Part shown: piece after piece, positions 23,311-32,014 of the stretch
How positions within the stretch are numbered: the stretch's first letter is position 1
Layout of the letters: each line of letters begins with the position of its first letter
Made by a program: the position numbers and the translations under genes
The notes under the pieces: generated by a model
The model's database searches: none
The model's input: only the letters and a program-made list of their open reading frames with translations
What the model was told of the DNA's origin: nothing
DNA from: Sphingobacterium haloxyli
GTDB lineage: Bacteria; Bacteroidota; Bacteroidia; Sphingobacteriales; Sphingobacteriaceae
Direction: 5' to 3'
DNA: 64,000 nucleotides
NCBI RefSeq assembly: GCF_002980525.1
Contig: NZ_PVBQ01000005.1
Coordinates: 186,001 to 250,000 of the forward strand

Positions 23311-23978
23311 TAATTACTGTTACTGTTTGTTTTATTTATTTGTTTGTTTTTTCTGTTCTTTAACCATCTTTTAAGCAGGGCGATAGCGATCGGCAAAAAT
23401 GCGATAGCAATCAATCCAACGATGATATACTCTACATAGTTAATAATCGCGGGAAACTTGACCCCCAGAAAATAGCCGGTCAATGTCAGCAAGCTAACCC
23501 ACAAAAAGGCTCCAGCGATATTGTAAAAGATAAATTTTCGAAAATTCAGCTTGACCACGCCGGCAAATATGGGAGCAAAGGTGCGAACGATTGGAACAAA
23601 ACGCCCTATAATCAATGCAGTCCCTCCATATTTGTGATAGAATTCTTCCGCCATAATCACGTATTTCCGCTTAAAGAGAAGCGAATCCTTTCGTTTGAAA
23701 AGCATGGGCCCCGTTCGATAGCCGAACCAATAGCCCGCAAAATTACCTAGAATCCCTGCCCCGAGAATACCGAAATACATCGTTATGATATCGACATCAA
23801 TTTTCCCTAGCGCGCAAAATAAACCAGCTAAAAACAGTAGATAATCTCCCGGCAAAAAGAAACCAAAAAATAGGCCTGTTTCAGCAAAGACGATCAGCAC
23901 TACAATATAGAACCCACCATGGCTTAGTAAATATTCCGGATCCATCAATTGCTGAAAAGACAGCCACAAATCTTGCAT
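23310..23978 (-). CDS. DedA-family membrane protein
   Basis: A 222-aa polytopic protein of the DedA/SNARE-associated (VTT) family, which includes lipid flippases recycling undecaprenyl phosphate or phosphatidylethanolamine. Characteristic motifs: ETGLFFGFFLPGDYLLFLAGL, GNFAGYWFGYRTG, GRFVPIVRTFAPIFAGV with the conserved Arg residues, and FYNIAGAFLWV. Five or so helices are visible and the tail is Lys/Asn-rich. First gene of the operon with ppa, CNNM and rsmE. The specific lipid is not predictable. Confidence 0.92.
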   Translation of the reverse strand: MQDLWLSFQQLMDPEYLLSHGGFYIVVLIVFAETGLFFGFFLPGDYLLFLAGLFCALGKIDVDIITMYFGILGAGILGNFAGYWFGYRTGPMLFKRKDSLLFKRKYVIMAEEFYHKYGGTALIIGRFVPIVRTFAPIFAGVVKLNFRKFIFYNIAGAFLWVSLLTLTGYFLGVKFPAIINYVEYIIVGLIAIAFLPIAIALLKRWLKNRKNKQINKTNSNSN

Positions 23979-24040
23979 AATTTCTATTTAGTGTATCAGC
24001 AAAGCCGATCTAAAATCTTCTCGTTTCTAAATATAGATGA

Positions 24041-24454
24041 TCACTCAGCGTTCGTCACTTCCGAAATGGCTTCCCTGATGTCTTCCGCTATTTTCGTCAT
24101 TTCATCACTTGGCAGGCTCAGTTTCGGACGAGCAAAGTTCATATCATCCACTTCATTTAATGGGATTAAATGAATATGAGCGTGAGCCACCTCCAAACCG
24201 ACTACAGCAATTCCCACTTTACGACAAGGGAACACGTTTTTTATACCTTGGGCAACAATCTTTGCGAACACCCACATACCCATATATTGATCGTCATTAA
24301 TATCAAAGATATAGTCTGTTTCTTTCTTTGGAATAACTAGAACATGACCTCTCGTTAAAGGGCTAACGTCTAAAAAAGCCAAATAATCGATACTTTCCGC
24401 AACTTTATAAGCGGGAACCTCACCTGACACTATTTTTGAAAAAATTGTTGACAT
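24041..24454 (-). CDS. HIT-family (HinT-like) nucleotide hydrolase
   Basis: This 137-aa protein has the histidine triad HAHIHLIP (His91, His93, His95) and the upstream AFLDVSPLTRGHVLVIPK region of HinT-like purine nucleoside phosphoramidases. It is probably a cytoplasmic dimer hydrolysing AMP-lysine or similar adducts. A TAnnTTTG -7 box (24482-24489, minus strand) lies 27 bp upstream of the start. It follows greA on the same strand, but a double hairpin terminator separates them. Confidence 0.93.
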   Translation of the reverse strand: MSTIFSKIVSGEVPAYKVAESIDYLAFLDVSPLTRGHVLVIPKKETDYIFDINDDQYMGMWVFAKIVAQGIKNVFPCRKVGIAVVGLEVAHAHIHLIPLNEVDDMNFARPKLSLPSDEMTKIAEDIREAISEVTNAE

Positions 24455-24481
24455 CTTTTTATCTATTTATAGAAAAACAAA

Positions 24482-24489
24482 CAAAGATA
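24482..24489 (-). promoter_or_regulatory. -7 promoter box for the HIT gene
   Basis: TATCTTTG on the minus strand matches the Bacteroidota TAnnTTTG consensus 27 bp upstream of the HIT start. Confidence 0.6.
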
Positions 24490-24587
24490 AAAAAAACCGT
24501 CCGAAATACGCGCATTGTTCTTCTAAGTTATCTTTTAAGTGGACAACCGGTATCTGCGTTGCGCCTTGAAGCCTCGTGTATAGTAAC

Positions 24588-24620
24588 CAAAAAAACGGTT
24601 GCTCTATTTTGCAACCGTTT
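24588..24620 (-). terminator. greA intrinsic terminator
   Basis: AAACGGTTGC/GCAACCGTTT with an 8-bp loop is followed on the minus strand by a T-run (A-run at 24588-24595). Confidence 0.85.
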
Positions 24621-24637
24621 CAAATTATTCCTAAACG

Positions 24638-24665
24638 ATGTGCGGTTATGGCAGAAACCGCACAT
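24638..24665. other. second hairpin downstream of greA
   Basis: ATGTGCGGTT and AACCGCACAT pair perfectly over 10 bp with an 8-base loop, 13 bp after the greA stop codon and before the terminator. It may protect the 3' end of the mRNA. Confidence 0.6.
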
Positions 24666-24678
24666 AACCGTCCATCTT

Positions 24679-25152
24679 TTACCTTGAGATCTCCAAGATT
24701 TCGAACTCAACGACACCCGCCGGAACTTCCACTTGGGCGATGTCTCCTACAGATTTCCCAAGCAGCCCTTGCGCAATCGGCGATTTTACAGAAATCTTCC
24801 CAGCCTTCAAGTCGGCTTCTGTCTCTGAAACTAGCTGATACGTCATTACGGCATTGTTGTTCTTATTTTTAATCTTTACATAAGACAATGCCAATACCTT
24901 TGACGTATCCAGATTAGATTCGTCAATTAGGCGCGCACTAGCTAAGACGCCTTCCAATTTAGCAATCTTCGCTTCATGCAAACCTTGTGCTTCTTTTGCG
25001 GCATCATACTCCGCATTTTCGGATAAATCTCCCTTATCCCTTGCCTCTGCTATCGCTTTAGCGATATTCGCCCGGCCTTCTGTTTTTAGATACTGTAACT
25101 CTTGCTTCAGCTTATCTAATCCCTCTTGTGTGTAATAAGTTACTTCTGCCAT
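24679..25152 (-). CDS. greA: transcription elongation factor GreA
   Basis: This 157-aa factor rescues backtracked RNA polymerase by stimulating transcript cleavage. The N-terminal coiled coil (LDKLKQELQYLKTEGRANIAKAIAEARDKGDLSENAEYDAAKE) has the conserved acidic tip D-L-S-E-N-A-E-Y. The C-terminal FKBP-like domain includes SPIAQGLLGKSVGDIAQVEVPAG. It is monocistronic, followed by a hairpin and an intrinsic terminator. Confidence 0.96.
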   Translation of the reverse strand: MAEVTYYTQEGLDKLKQELQYLKTEGRANIAKAIAEARDKGDLSENAEYDAAKEAQGLHEAKIAKLEGVLASARLIDESNLDTSKVLALSYVKIKNKNNNAVMTYQLVSETEADLKAGKISVKSPIAQGLLGKSVGDIAQVEVPAGVVEFEILEISR

Positions 25153-25183
25153 ATTTTTATTTTATTTATTGCAAAAAAAATTA

Positions 25184-25230
25184 AAAAAAGACAAGACCAT
25201 ACCGCCCTTTGCCAGGACAACATGGTCTTG
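25184..25230 (-). terminator. terminator of the two-component operon
   Basis: CAAGACCAT (25192-25200) pairs with ATGGTCTTG (25222-25230). The A-run 25184-25190 supplies the U-tract on the minus strand, downstream of the response regulator. A second imperfect hairpin (GTTGC...GCAAC) lies at about 25234-25258. Confidence 0.75.
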
Positions 25231-25279
25231 CTCGTTGCATGCTAAGATAGCAAGCAACTTCTAAAAAAGCAAATTTCTT

Positions 25280-25981
25280 TTACGATTCTTCTTCGTCTGT
25301 ATCAACAAACTTATAACCCAATCCACGAACGGTCTGTAAATAATGCGGTTTATCTGGATTGGTTTCGATTTTCTTACGAAGACGTACAACGTGCATGTCC
25401 AGTGTCCGTGTATTTACATTGGAACTATAGCCCCATACAACCTCCATCAGCTCCTCTCGTGTGATTTCTTTTCCCACATTTTGTAGAAAATAAAGCAGAA
25501 TGCGGTTTTCCAAAATCGTCAATTCTATTTTGCGCCCGTCTCTTACCAAGGAATGTATGGTAGGGTGGTGTTCCGTTTTGCCAAAAGTATAGACATCGCT
25601 ATTTTTCGGTAAGAAAAACCGCACTTTGTTTTCGATCATCGCCACTAACACATCCATGTTAAATGGTTTCGTAATGTAATCCGTCACGCCGTAGCTGTAC
25701 GCATCAATTTTGTCTACGTCCTGTGATTTTGCCGTCATCATAATAATGATATTCTCAAAACCAGCTTGGCGCACAGATTCACATACATCAATGCCCTCTT
25801 TGCCGGGAAGCATCCAATCCAACAGAACGACATCAGGCTTTTGTTGGAGTATTTGCTCTTCAGCTTCGAGACCATTAGCCGCCTGAATAACTTTATATCC
25901 CTCTGTTTGCAGACGGTGTGTAACCAAAAAACGTAAGTTCTCGTCGTCTTCTATTACAGCAATCGTGATATCTTTACTCAT
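25280..25981 (-). CDS. OmpR-family response regulator
   Basis: A 233-aa regulator with an N-terminal receiver (phospho-acceptor Asp55 in VVLLDWMLPG, acidic pair EDDE, Lys in TKPF) and a C-terminal winged helix with LTILENRILLYFLQNVGKEITREEL and RTLDMHVVRLRKKIE...TVRGLGYKF. It should bind DNA when phosphorylated by the kinase encoded 8 bp upstream. Target genes cannot be read here. It is the last gene of a three-gene operon with a peptidase-like lipoprotein. Confidence 0.95.
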   Translation of the reverse strand: MSKDITIAVIEDDENLRFLVTHRLQTEGYKVIQAANGLEAEEQILQQKPDVVLLDWMLPGKEGIDVCESVRQAGFENIIIMMTAKSQDVDKIDAYSYGVTDYITKPFNMDVLVAMIENKVRFFLPKNSDVYTFGKTEHHPTIHSLVRDGRKIELTILENRILLYFLQNVGKEITREELMEVVWGYSSNVNTRTLDMHVVRLRKKIETNPDKPHYLQTVRGLGYKFVDTDEEES

Positions 25982-25989
25982 AATATTAT

Positions 25990-27663
25990 TTAGTTCTTTT
26001 TCGGTCCTAAAGGTAGAAGCAATGTAAAAGTAGTGCCTTCGCTCGGCACACTATCTACTTTGATCTCTCCCCCCATGAAATCTACAATTTCTTTGCAGAA
26101 CGCTAAACCCAAACCAATGCTTCCTTGTTGGTTGAATTGGTTCTTTACTCTATAAAATTTTTTAAAAATACTATTAAATTCCTTTTTATTTATGCCTATC
26201 CCTTTATCTTTAAATTTTATAACAAAATTTTTCTTGTTTTGTTGTACGTCGATATGTAGGAACTTACGCTGCGGCTCCGAATACTTATACGCGTTGTCAA
26301 TCAGATTCTGGAACACGCTTAATAAAAGCGTTGTGTCTATCATCATATGGTTTTGGACATCGATTGTATAGGTAAAGTTTAAATCAGGATATTTTAGTTT
26401 AACGGCTTCGAAAATTGGTTCACAGAACTCCTCCACCTGTACCTCTTCTTTATTGGGCTTGATTGACTTATTCTCAATTTGCGCAAATGACAACAATTTG
26501 TTCATCAAACTGTTCAGTTTATCTGCCTCTTGGTCCAAAATCTTTCCATACATGCGTTGCTCTTCCGTTGATAGCTTCTCACTACTCTGAATATTGTTTC
26601 CGGCAATCTTGATCACACTCACAGGTGTCTTAAACTCATGTGTTAGATTATTAATAAAATCATACTGTAGTTGAAACAGCCTACTGTTGATCGTCACGTT
26701 CCGATAAATCAGATAAGCAATCAAGATTAATATAAGATAGACAGCCGATATACCAAGGCTAACAGGAAAGAAACGCCTGTTAATTTCTTTATTAATAAAG
26801 CCCTCGGAGCTGGTATACTGCAGTTTATAATCGGACAACGCCCCTGGAAGCGATAATTCCGTCTGCCAATAGTAATGCTGATCGCTCACACTACCGGATA
26901 CAATAGGCAATATCTCTATTTTTTCATATAAATTTTTGGCCACATTTTTAATTTGAATTTTGCTTGGGTCGATTAAAAACATGAACATATCTTGATCATA
27001 TGCTACAAAATTTGTGTCGGGAACTGACATCATACGTTTATACGATAATAAATCGGAAATCCGCGGGATATTCATGTAGGTTACCTTCCCGGGGTTCAAA
27101 GCATAAAAAACCCGATAAATATCATCGTTCGACATGCTTGTCGATTCGTTCACCCGGTCCAGGAAGCCCACGAACTTTAATACCATGGTATTAAAATCGT
27201 CTATATAGGCGCGTGTCTGCGTATTCTCAGGGCGTTGAGCAATAAGCCTATTTTCTTCGTTTAAGTGAAAGGAGGTAATGCTTTTAGGGTAAACGAGTAG
27301 GTTATTGTATTTAATACCAGTCTCTACACTATCAGAATTCGTGATAGCGATATCGTAAAAAAGCACACGATCCACAAACGCATATTTCCGAATGATATCA
27401 TTAACATACGATGCGGCTTTCGCGGAATCCAAATATCCTTGATAATATGATATTTCGGGAATCTTATCGTTAAAGAACTCATGAAACGGCTGGACCGAGC
27501 GATCAAACACCTCTACTTTCCTGTTATTAAACTCTGTCTCAATAAAGTTGGTGATCATCGAGCGCGCGGCCAGCATCGCAACACCGAATAATATAGTCAC
27601 CAATATCACAAAAGCAATTAGCAACCCAAAGTTCTTTCGGTATTTAAGCTGGTTATATGCCAT
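25990..27663 (-). CDS. sensor histidine kinase
   Basis: This 557-aa membrane kinase has one N-terminal helix (about 13-35), a periplasmic sensor region of about 270 residues with no family recognised, and a second helix (about 300-322). The HisKA domain carries His342 in NNLTHEFKTP. The HATPase domain has the N-box LIDNAYKYS, G1 DKGIGI and G2 GSIGLGLAFCKEIV. It phosphorylates the response regulator encoded 8 bp downstream. The lipoprotein gene upstream ends 5 bp before its start, so the three are translated from one transcript. The signal is unknown. Confidence 0.93.
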   Translation of the reverse strand: MAYNQLKYRKNFGLLIAFVILVTILFGVAMLAARSMITNFIETEFNNRKVEVFDRSVQPFHEFFNDKIPEISYYQGYLDSAKAASYVNDIIRKYAFVDRVLFYDIAITNSDSVETGIKYNNLLVYPKSITSFHLNEENRLIAQRPENTQTRAYIDDFNTMVLKFVGFLDRVNESTSMSNDDIYRVFYALNPGKVTYMNIPRISDLLSYKRMMSVPDTNFVAYDQDMFMFLIDPSKIQIKNVAKNLYEKIEILPIVSGSVSDQHYYWQTELSLPGALSDYKLQYTSSEGFINKEINRRFFPVSLGISAVYLILILIAYLIYRNVTINSRLFQLQYDFINNLTHEFKTPVSVIKIAGNNIQSSEKLSTEEQRMYGKILDQEADKLNSLMNKLLSFAQIENKSIKPNKEEVQVEEFCEPIFEAVKLKYPDLNFTYTIDVQNHMMIDTTLLLSVFQNLIDNAYKYSEPQRKFLHIDVQQNKKNFVIKFKDKGIGINKKEFNSIFKKFYRVKNQFNQQGSIGLGLAFCKEIVDFMGGEIKVDSVPSEGTTFTLLLPLGPKKN

Positions 27664-27668
27664 ATTGC

Positions 27669-29558
27669 TTATAGATACTTCTTCAAGAAGGTCTCTACTT
27701 CCTGATAATAGTTTATAATGTTTTCTTCACTCCTAAATCGCCGCCCCTCCTCTTCTCTATAGATATACTTAATCGGCACGTCATTGTTTTTTAATTTTTG
27801 AACAAATTGATTTGCATCGGTCAGTGAGCTAAACCTGTCTTTCCCGCCTTGTGCAAAAAGTACAGGAATCTTCACCTTGTCAGCATGGAAAACCGGTGAA
27901 ATTGCTTTGAATAGCTCATATTCCTTATTTGGGTTCCCAATTATGGTATAGAACAAACGAACGTACTGCTGATGGTGGGGTGGTATCTCTTTAAAATACG
28001 TAAAGAGATTGGTATATCCCGACATCGAGATAGCACACTTATAAAAAGAAGAATTATAGGTTGCCGCATGGAGGGCCGAATACCCACCAAAACCGCTGCC
28101 CATAATAGCGACGCGCTCTTTATCAACGATTCCTTGATGGATCAGCCATGTCACGCCGTCGATCATATCAGCCTGTATCTTTCCGCCCCACTCTTTGAAA
28201 CCTGCGGACCAAAACTGCTTGCCATAACCCGCCGACCCTCTATAGTTTAATTGAAACACAAGATAACCTCGGTTGGCCAAGAATTGTACCTCAGCATCGA
28301 AATCACTTGTTTCGCGACGGTTGGGACCATCATGTACCAACACCACCACCGGCAGCTGGTCTCGCTTCCCAATCAGTGGATACGTCAGATAGCCATGCAA
28401 TGTCAAACCGTCCCGACTTTGAAAGCTAACTGCTTCTTTTGGAGATAACGTCGTCATTGCTAATTTTGGGTTCATTTCTTCCAACAGTTCTGCTGTATCG
28501 CTTATAACATCATAGTAATAAATTCCACCCGCATGCACATCCGTATAAATTTTAACAATCCAATGATGCATATTCTTGTCCATGTCCAGTATATCAATAG
28601 ACTGATTATCGAACTTAGCCGTCAGTTTGGCAAAATACTGTTGAAACGTAGGATGGAAAAAATGTCTCTTCACCTTGTTAATGGTATACTGACTAAAAAT
28701 AAGCTCTTGTAAGTCGTAGGAATAACCGGCAGGCTCAAGGTCTACCTCTGGATTTTCAAATAATAATCGTTCTTCTTTTCCGGTAGACACATCATATTCC
28801 ACCAGGGACAGTCTATCTCTATTATCATTAGATAACGCGTAGATATGGGTGTTCGAATGCTTTACAAAACCCAGGGGTCTGATCGATGTTTGATAGTCCG
28901 TGGTAGTAATCTGTCGAAAAGGCATATCTTCCTCCGCTCGATACAAGATACTTTCCTGCACACTATCGTTGGTCATCGCCAATCGTACCTTTCCATCTGG
29001 CGATGCAAACCATTTAGATATATTGCCAGGGTTGCGTGTTAACAGCTTGGGTTTGGAACCATCTACAAAAATTTTATACAAGTCAAACGCCGTCGAATCT
29101 CGATCGTTTAGCGTAGCGAGTAAATAATTGTCATGAAGGGTGTGTGGTGCCAGCCAGCGCAATCGAGCTTTCTTAACTGGCAATAACAATGTAGCTTTTT
29201 CGGAGTCGACCAAGATACTGTAAATGCGCAGGCTATCCTGTGGCGAATGGCTATTGGAATATACAATCAAGGAATCAGAAGCCCAGAAAAAATATTGTAC
29301 ATTCATATCCGACTGATAGGTAAGTTGCTTTGATTTGCTCTTGTCCTGTAAATCCAAAACAAAGATATTCCGACAATGGTCGTCTATCCCCAAATACGCA
29401 ACTCGGCGACCGTCGGGGGAAATTTTAAAGTTACTTTTTTCCGGCTTAACGAAAAAGTCTTCTATGGGAATTAATTTGTTTGTATTTTGCTTATTTCCAC
29501 ACGAAACTGCACCTACAAACAAACACACAGCAAAAATCCAAAGCAAAAATCTAAACAT
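27669..29558 (-). CDS. S9 prolyl-oligopeptidase-like lipoprotein, predicted catalytically dead
   Basis: A 629-aa lipoprotein (lipobox GAVSC, Cys20) with an N-terminal seven-bladed-propeller-like region and a C-terminal alpha/beta-hydrolase domain of the S9 family (VVVLVHDGPNRR, FQLNYRGSAGYGKQFW). In active relatives the nucleophile elbow is G-x-S-x-G-G; here it reads GSGFGG, so Gly489 occupies the serine position. The catalytic His in EGHGF is replaced by Arg606 (EEGRRF). Asp574 (GGKDRF) remains. The fold is intact but the triad is lost. It is first in an operon with a kinase and response regulator, which suggests a sensory or ligand-binding role rather than proteolysis. Confidence 0.9.
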   Translation of the reverse strand: MFRFLLWIFAVCLFVGAVSCGNKQNTNKLIPIEDFFVKPEKSNFKISPDGRRVAYLGIDDHCRNIFVLDLQDKSKSKQLTYQSDMNVQYFFWASDSLIVYSNSHSPQDSLRIYSILVDSEKATLLLPVKKARLRWLAPHTLHDNYLLATLNDRDSTAFDLYKIFVDGSKPKLLTRNPGNISKWFASPDGKVRLAMTNDSVQESILYRAEEDMPFRQITTTDYQTSIRPLGFVKHSNTHIYALSNDNRDRLSLVEYDVSTGKEERLLFENPEVDLEPAGYSYDLQELIFSQYTINKVKRHFFHPTFQQYFAKLTAKFDNQSIDILDMDKNMHHWIVKIYTDVHAGGIYYYDVISDTAELLEEMNPKLAMTTLSPKEAVSFQSRDGLTLHGYLTYPLIGKRDQLPVVVLVHDGPNRRETSDFDAEVQFLANRGYLVFQLNYRGSAGYGKQFWSAGFKEWGGKIQADMIDGVTWLIHQGIVDKERVAIMGSGFGGYSALHAATYNSSFYKCAISMSGYTNLFTYFKEIPPHHQQYVRLFYTIIGNPNKEYELFKAISPVFHADKVKIPVLFAQGGKDRFSSLTDANQFVQKLKNNDVPIKYIYREEEGRRFRSEENIINYYQEVETFLKKYL

Positions 29559-29678
29559 ATTCTAATCCTATTGCAATTTCAAATATTGTTATTTTTTTAT
29601 AATAATAGGGTATGTGCAACCTTATTTTTACAAGGCTTGATTGTGACCCACCACCTATAACTTATAACTCCAATCTCG

Positions 29679-29686
29679 TATCTTTG
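29679..29686 (+). promoter_or_regulatory. -7 promoter box for the DUF4286 gene
   Basis: TATCTTTG ends 3 bp before the ATG at 29690, implying transcription starts at or next to the start codon. Confidence 0.55.
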
Positions 29687-29689
29687 CGT

Positions 29690-29980
29690 ATGATCTTATA
29701 TAACATCTCTATAATTATGGAGGACAGCCGTCATGATCAGGTGGTCAATTGGCTTAAATCGCATCTACGCACAAGTTCCTACGAAACAACGTTTTTGAAA
29801 ATGTTGGATTCGCCGCACGAGGGACATACGTATTGCATCCAATTTCGTGCTGCAGACGACGACGCAATAGTCAAATTTCAAGAAGATGTGACGGCCGAAT
29901 TGCAAACGTATTTAATGACCCACCACGGCGAAAAAGCATTTATTTTTGATAGCAAGATGCAATACTTATCATTAGAGTAA
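29690..29980 (+). CDS. DUF4286-family small protein
   Basis: A 96-aa soluble protein starting MILYNISIIMEDS, the characteristic opening of DUF4286 proteins, which have a ferredoxin-like fold and are nearly universal in Bacteroidota but uncharacterised. The ATG at 29690 is preferred over upstream in-frame starts because a TATCTTTG -7 box sits just before it and the family begins here. It is convergent with DUF983 across 22 bp. No metal or catalytic motif is visible. Confidence 0.85.
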   Translation: MILYNISIIMEDSRHDQVVNWLKSHLRTSSYETTFLKMLDSPHEGHTYCIQFRAADDDAIVKFQEDVTAELQTYLMTHHGEKAFIFDSKMQYLSLE

Positions 29981-30002
29981 CGCAGTAGCACGATTACTGC
30001 GA

Positions 30003-30398
30003 CTACTTCTTTTCCGATGCTCTTTCGTAAACTGGATTATACACGATTTTAGGTGAAAGGTAGTGCAGTAATACCAGACGGGAATATCGAAGATTAAAAG
30101 GTGCAAAGATGAATATAGCCGCAAAAAGGACGGAAACATACAGCCAAGGCGATTCGCTCTTTGTCAACATAGCGGTGGCTAAGCCTAGTGTGACCACTTC
30201 AGCGACTGAAAAGGCATAGCTCACATACATGGCCGCGTAAAAGTATCCCGGTTCAACTTCAAACTTTAAACCGCAGTGGGGGCAGTGTTCATACATTTTC
30301 TGCTTTTTAAAGCCGTATACCGGCCCCTCAAAGGCCTTTCCGACCCTACATTTCGGACATTTGGACTGCAGCATTGCAGTAAACCTAGATGTTGTCAT
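30003..30398 (-). CDS. DUF983 zinc-ribbon membrane protein
   Basis: A 131-aa protein with a two-CxxC zinc ribbon (CPKC, then CPHC about 23 residues on), the DUF983 motif PGYFYAAMYVSYAF, and two membrane helices. The family is common in Bacteroidota and Alphaproteobacteria with no settled function; it is often near respiratory or cytochrome oxidase assembly genes. The next minus-strand gene upstream is a small Cys-motif membrane protein 4 bp away, so the two are probably cotranscribed. Confidence 0.88.
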   Translation of the reverse strand: MTTSRFTAMLQSKCPKCRVGKAFEGPVYGFKKQKMYEHCPHCGLKFEVEPGYFYAAMYVSYAFSVAEVVTLGLATAMLTKSESPWLYVSVLFAAIFIFAPFNLRYSRLVLLHYLSPKIVYNPVYERASEKK

Positions 30399-30402
30399 TT
30401 AA

Positions 30403-30678
30403 TTAGAGTTGCTCCCCGAAAGGTGATACCTTTTTCGAATTGTTCTTCCGGTACTTTTTATACCACAATATACCGATTCCTATGGCAATTAAATATGGAA
30501 TAGCCAACAGAAAAAGGATGCCGTCATTCAAGCCTTTTCCCTGCGTATTGCCATTGGCAGCACTGTTCTCTGCGTTTAAGGAGCACATTGCGCATTGGGC
30601 TGATACCTCGGTACAGCAAAAGATGCTTAATATGACGATGGTCATTACAAATAGAAATGGAGTCCATTTTGAAGTCAT
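30403..30678 (-). CDS. small membrane protein with QCAMC motif
   Basis: This protein is 91 aa if started at the ATG at 30678 (a longer frame begins at 30789 but has no signal-like start). It has a signal peptide or membrane helix (LFVMTIVILSIFCCTEVSAQ), then the motif QCAMC followed by an Asn/Gly-rich linker, and a second helix (GILFLLAIPYLIAIGIGILW) with a Lys-rich tail. Similar QCAMC proteins are frequent in Bacteroidota, often by respiratory genes; the role is unknown. It lies 4 bp upstream of DUF983. Confidence 0.72.
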   Translation of the reverse strand: MTSKWTPFLFVMTIVILSIFCCTEVSAQCAMCSLNAENSAANGNTQGKGLNDGILFLLAIPYLIAIGIGILWYKKYRKNNSKKVSPFGEQL

Positions 30679-30820
30679 GCACAAAAATACCAAAAATTTA
30701 TGGTTTAGTACAATTTGAACAGGTCGATTACATTTGTTCTTAATTGTAGCATTATTTTTCAATCGGAAAAATATCGAATCTAATTCCATATTTTTCCGCT
30801 AATATACTTATATTAGCAAT

Positions 30821-31990
30821 ATGATTCCTCGTGCAGCAACAGAAAAACTATTACAATTAGCATCTCTATTCAGAGCGGTTGCCGTAATCGGTCCAAGGCA
30901 ATCGGGCAAAACCACTTTAGTGCGCTCCTTGTTTAAGGACAAGCCTTATGTTTCATTAGAAGATCCCGATACCCGGCAATACGCATTGGAGGATCCTCGC
31001 GGTTTTTTAGGGAACTATCCCGACGGAGCTATTTTGGATGAGGTACAACGTACACCCGATTTATTCTCCTATTTACAGGGCATCCTCGATGAGCGAAACA
31101 GAATGGGCGAATTTATATTAACGGGTTCAAACAACTTTTTACTACAACAGAATATTACGCAAAGCCTAGCCGGCAGGGTGGCTTATCTACAGTTATTGCC
31201 TTTTTCATTACAGGAATTATATAACCGGGATGCTCCCGAATTGATGAAGCAGGATACGGTGTTGCTACAGGGAGGTTATCCGCCGCTACACGACCACGGT
31301 ATCCCACCAATGGACTGGTTCCCTAACTACTTACGCACCTATATCGAACGGGACGTACGGCAAATCAAAAATGTTACGGACCTGATTGTTTTCGAGCGAT
31401 TCGTCCGTTTACTCGCTGGCCGATCCGGACAGGAGCTAAACATTACGCCATTAGCGGTAGAAGTTGGGGTAGATATCAAAACAATACAATCGTGGATAGG
31501 TATCCTTGAAAGTAGTTTCATCATATTCCTGCTCCGCCCACATTTTAAAAATTTCAACAAGACCATTGTCAAAAGACCGAAAATCTATTTCTATGACACG
31601 GGCTTGGTATGTTCGCTGCTGGGAATAACACAAGAAAAACAGTTGGAAACGCACCCGCTTAGAGGAAATATATTCGAAACATGCGTAGTTTCAGATTTAA
31701 TCAAAAAGAGGACAAATAACGGGAGGGAAATCAACCTCTATTACTGGCGTGACAAAACAGGCCGTGAAGTAGATCTAGTGATTGATAATGTCGACCACCT
31801 AACCCCTGTAGAAATTAAATCCGGGAAGACCGTCCATACTGATTTCTTCAAGAACCTCCTCTACTGGATGGAACTTAGCGATACAAAAAACGGCTTTGTC
31901 CTATACGGAGGCGACCAAAATCAATCCCGAAGCAGTGGAATACAGGTGAGCAGCTGGCGTGACTTGACCTTGGAAAATTTTATGTCGTAA
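30821..31990 (+). CDS. AAA_14/DUF4143 ATPase
   Basis: This 389-aa protein has an N-terminal AAA ATPase domain (Walker A GPRQSGKTT, Walker B GAILDEVQ, sensor FILTGSNN). It ends in a DUF4143 domain with a PD-(D/E)XK-like core, GREVDLVI...PVEIKSG. The family is widespread, multi-copy and often accessory, but its job is unproven; roles in DNA processing or toxin-antitoxin-like functions have been suggested. No partner gene is adjacent. It looks intact and stands alone between a divergent membrane gene pair and a convergent mla/rluA operon. Confidence 0.9.
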   Translation: MIPRAATEKLLQLASLFRAVAVIGPRQSGKTTLVRSLFKDKPYVSLEDPDTRQYALEDPRGFLGNYPDGAILDEVQRTPDLFSYLQGILDERNRMGEFILTGSNNFLLQQNITQSLAGRVAYLQLLPFSLQELYNRDAPELMKQDTVLLQGGYPPLHDHGIPPMDWFPNYLRTYIERDVRQIKNVTDLIVFERFVRLLAGRSGQELNITPLAVEVGVDIKTIQSWIGILESSFIIFLLRPHFKNFNKTIVKRPKIYFYDTGLVCSLLGITQEKQLETHPLRGNIFETCVVSDLIKKRTNNGREINLYYWRDKTGREVDLVIDNVDHLTPVEIKSGKTVHTDFFKNLLYWMELSDTKNGFVLYGGDQNQSRSSGIQVSSWRDLTLENFMS

Positions 31991-32014
31991 TTTATTTTTA
32001 CAGCTGTCAAATTT

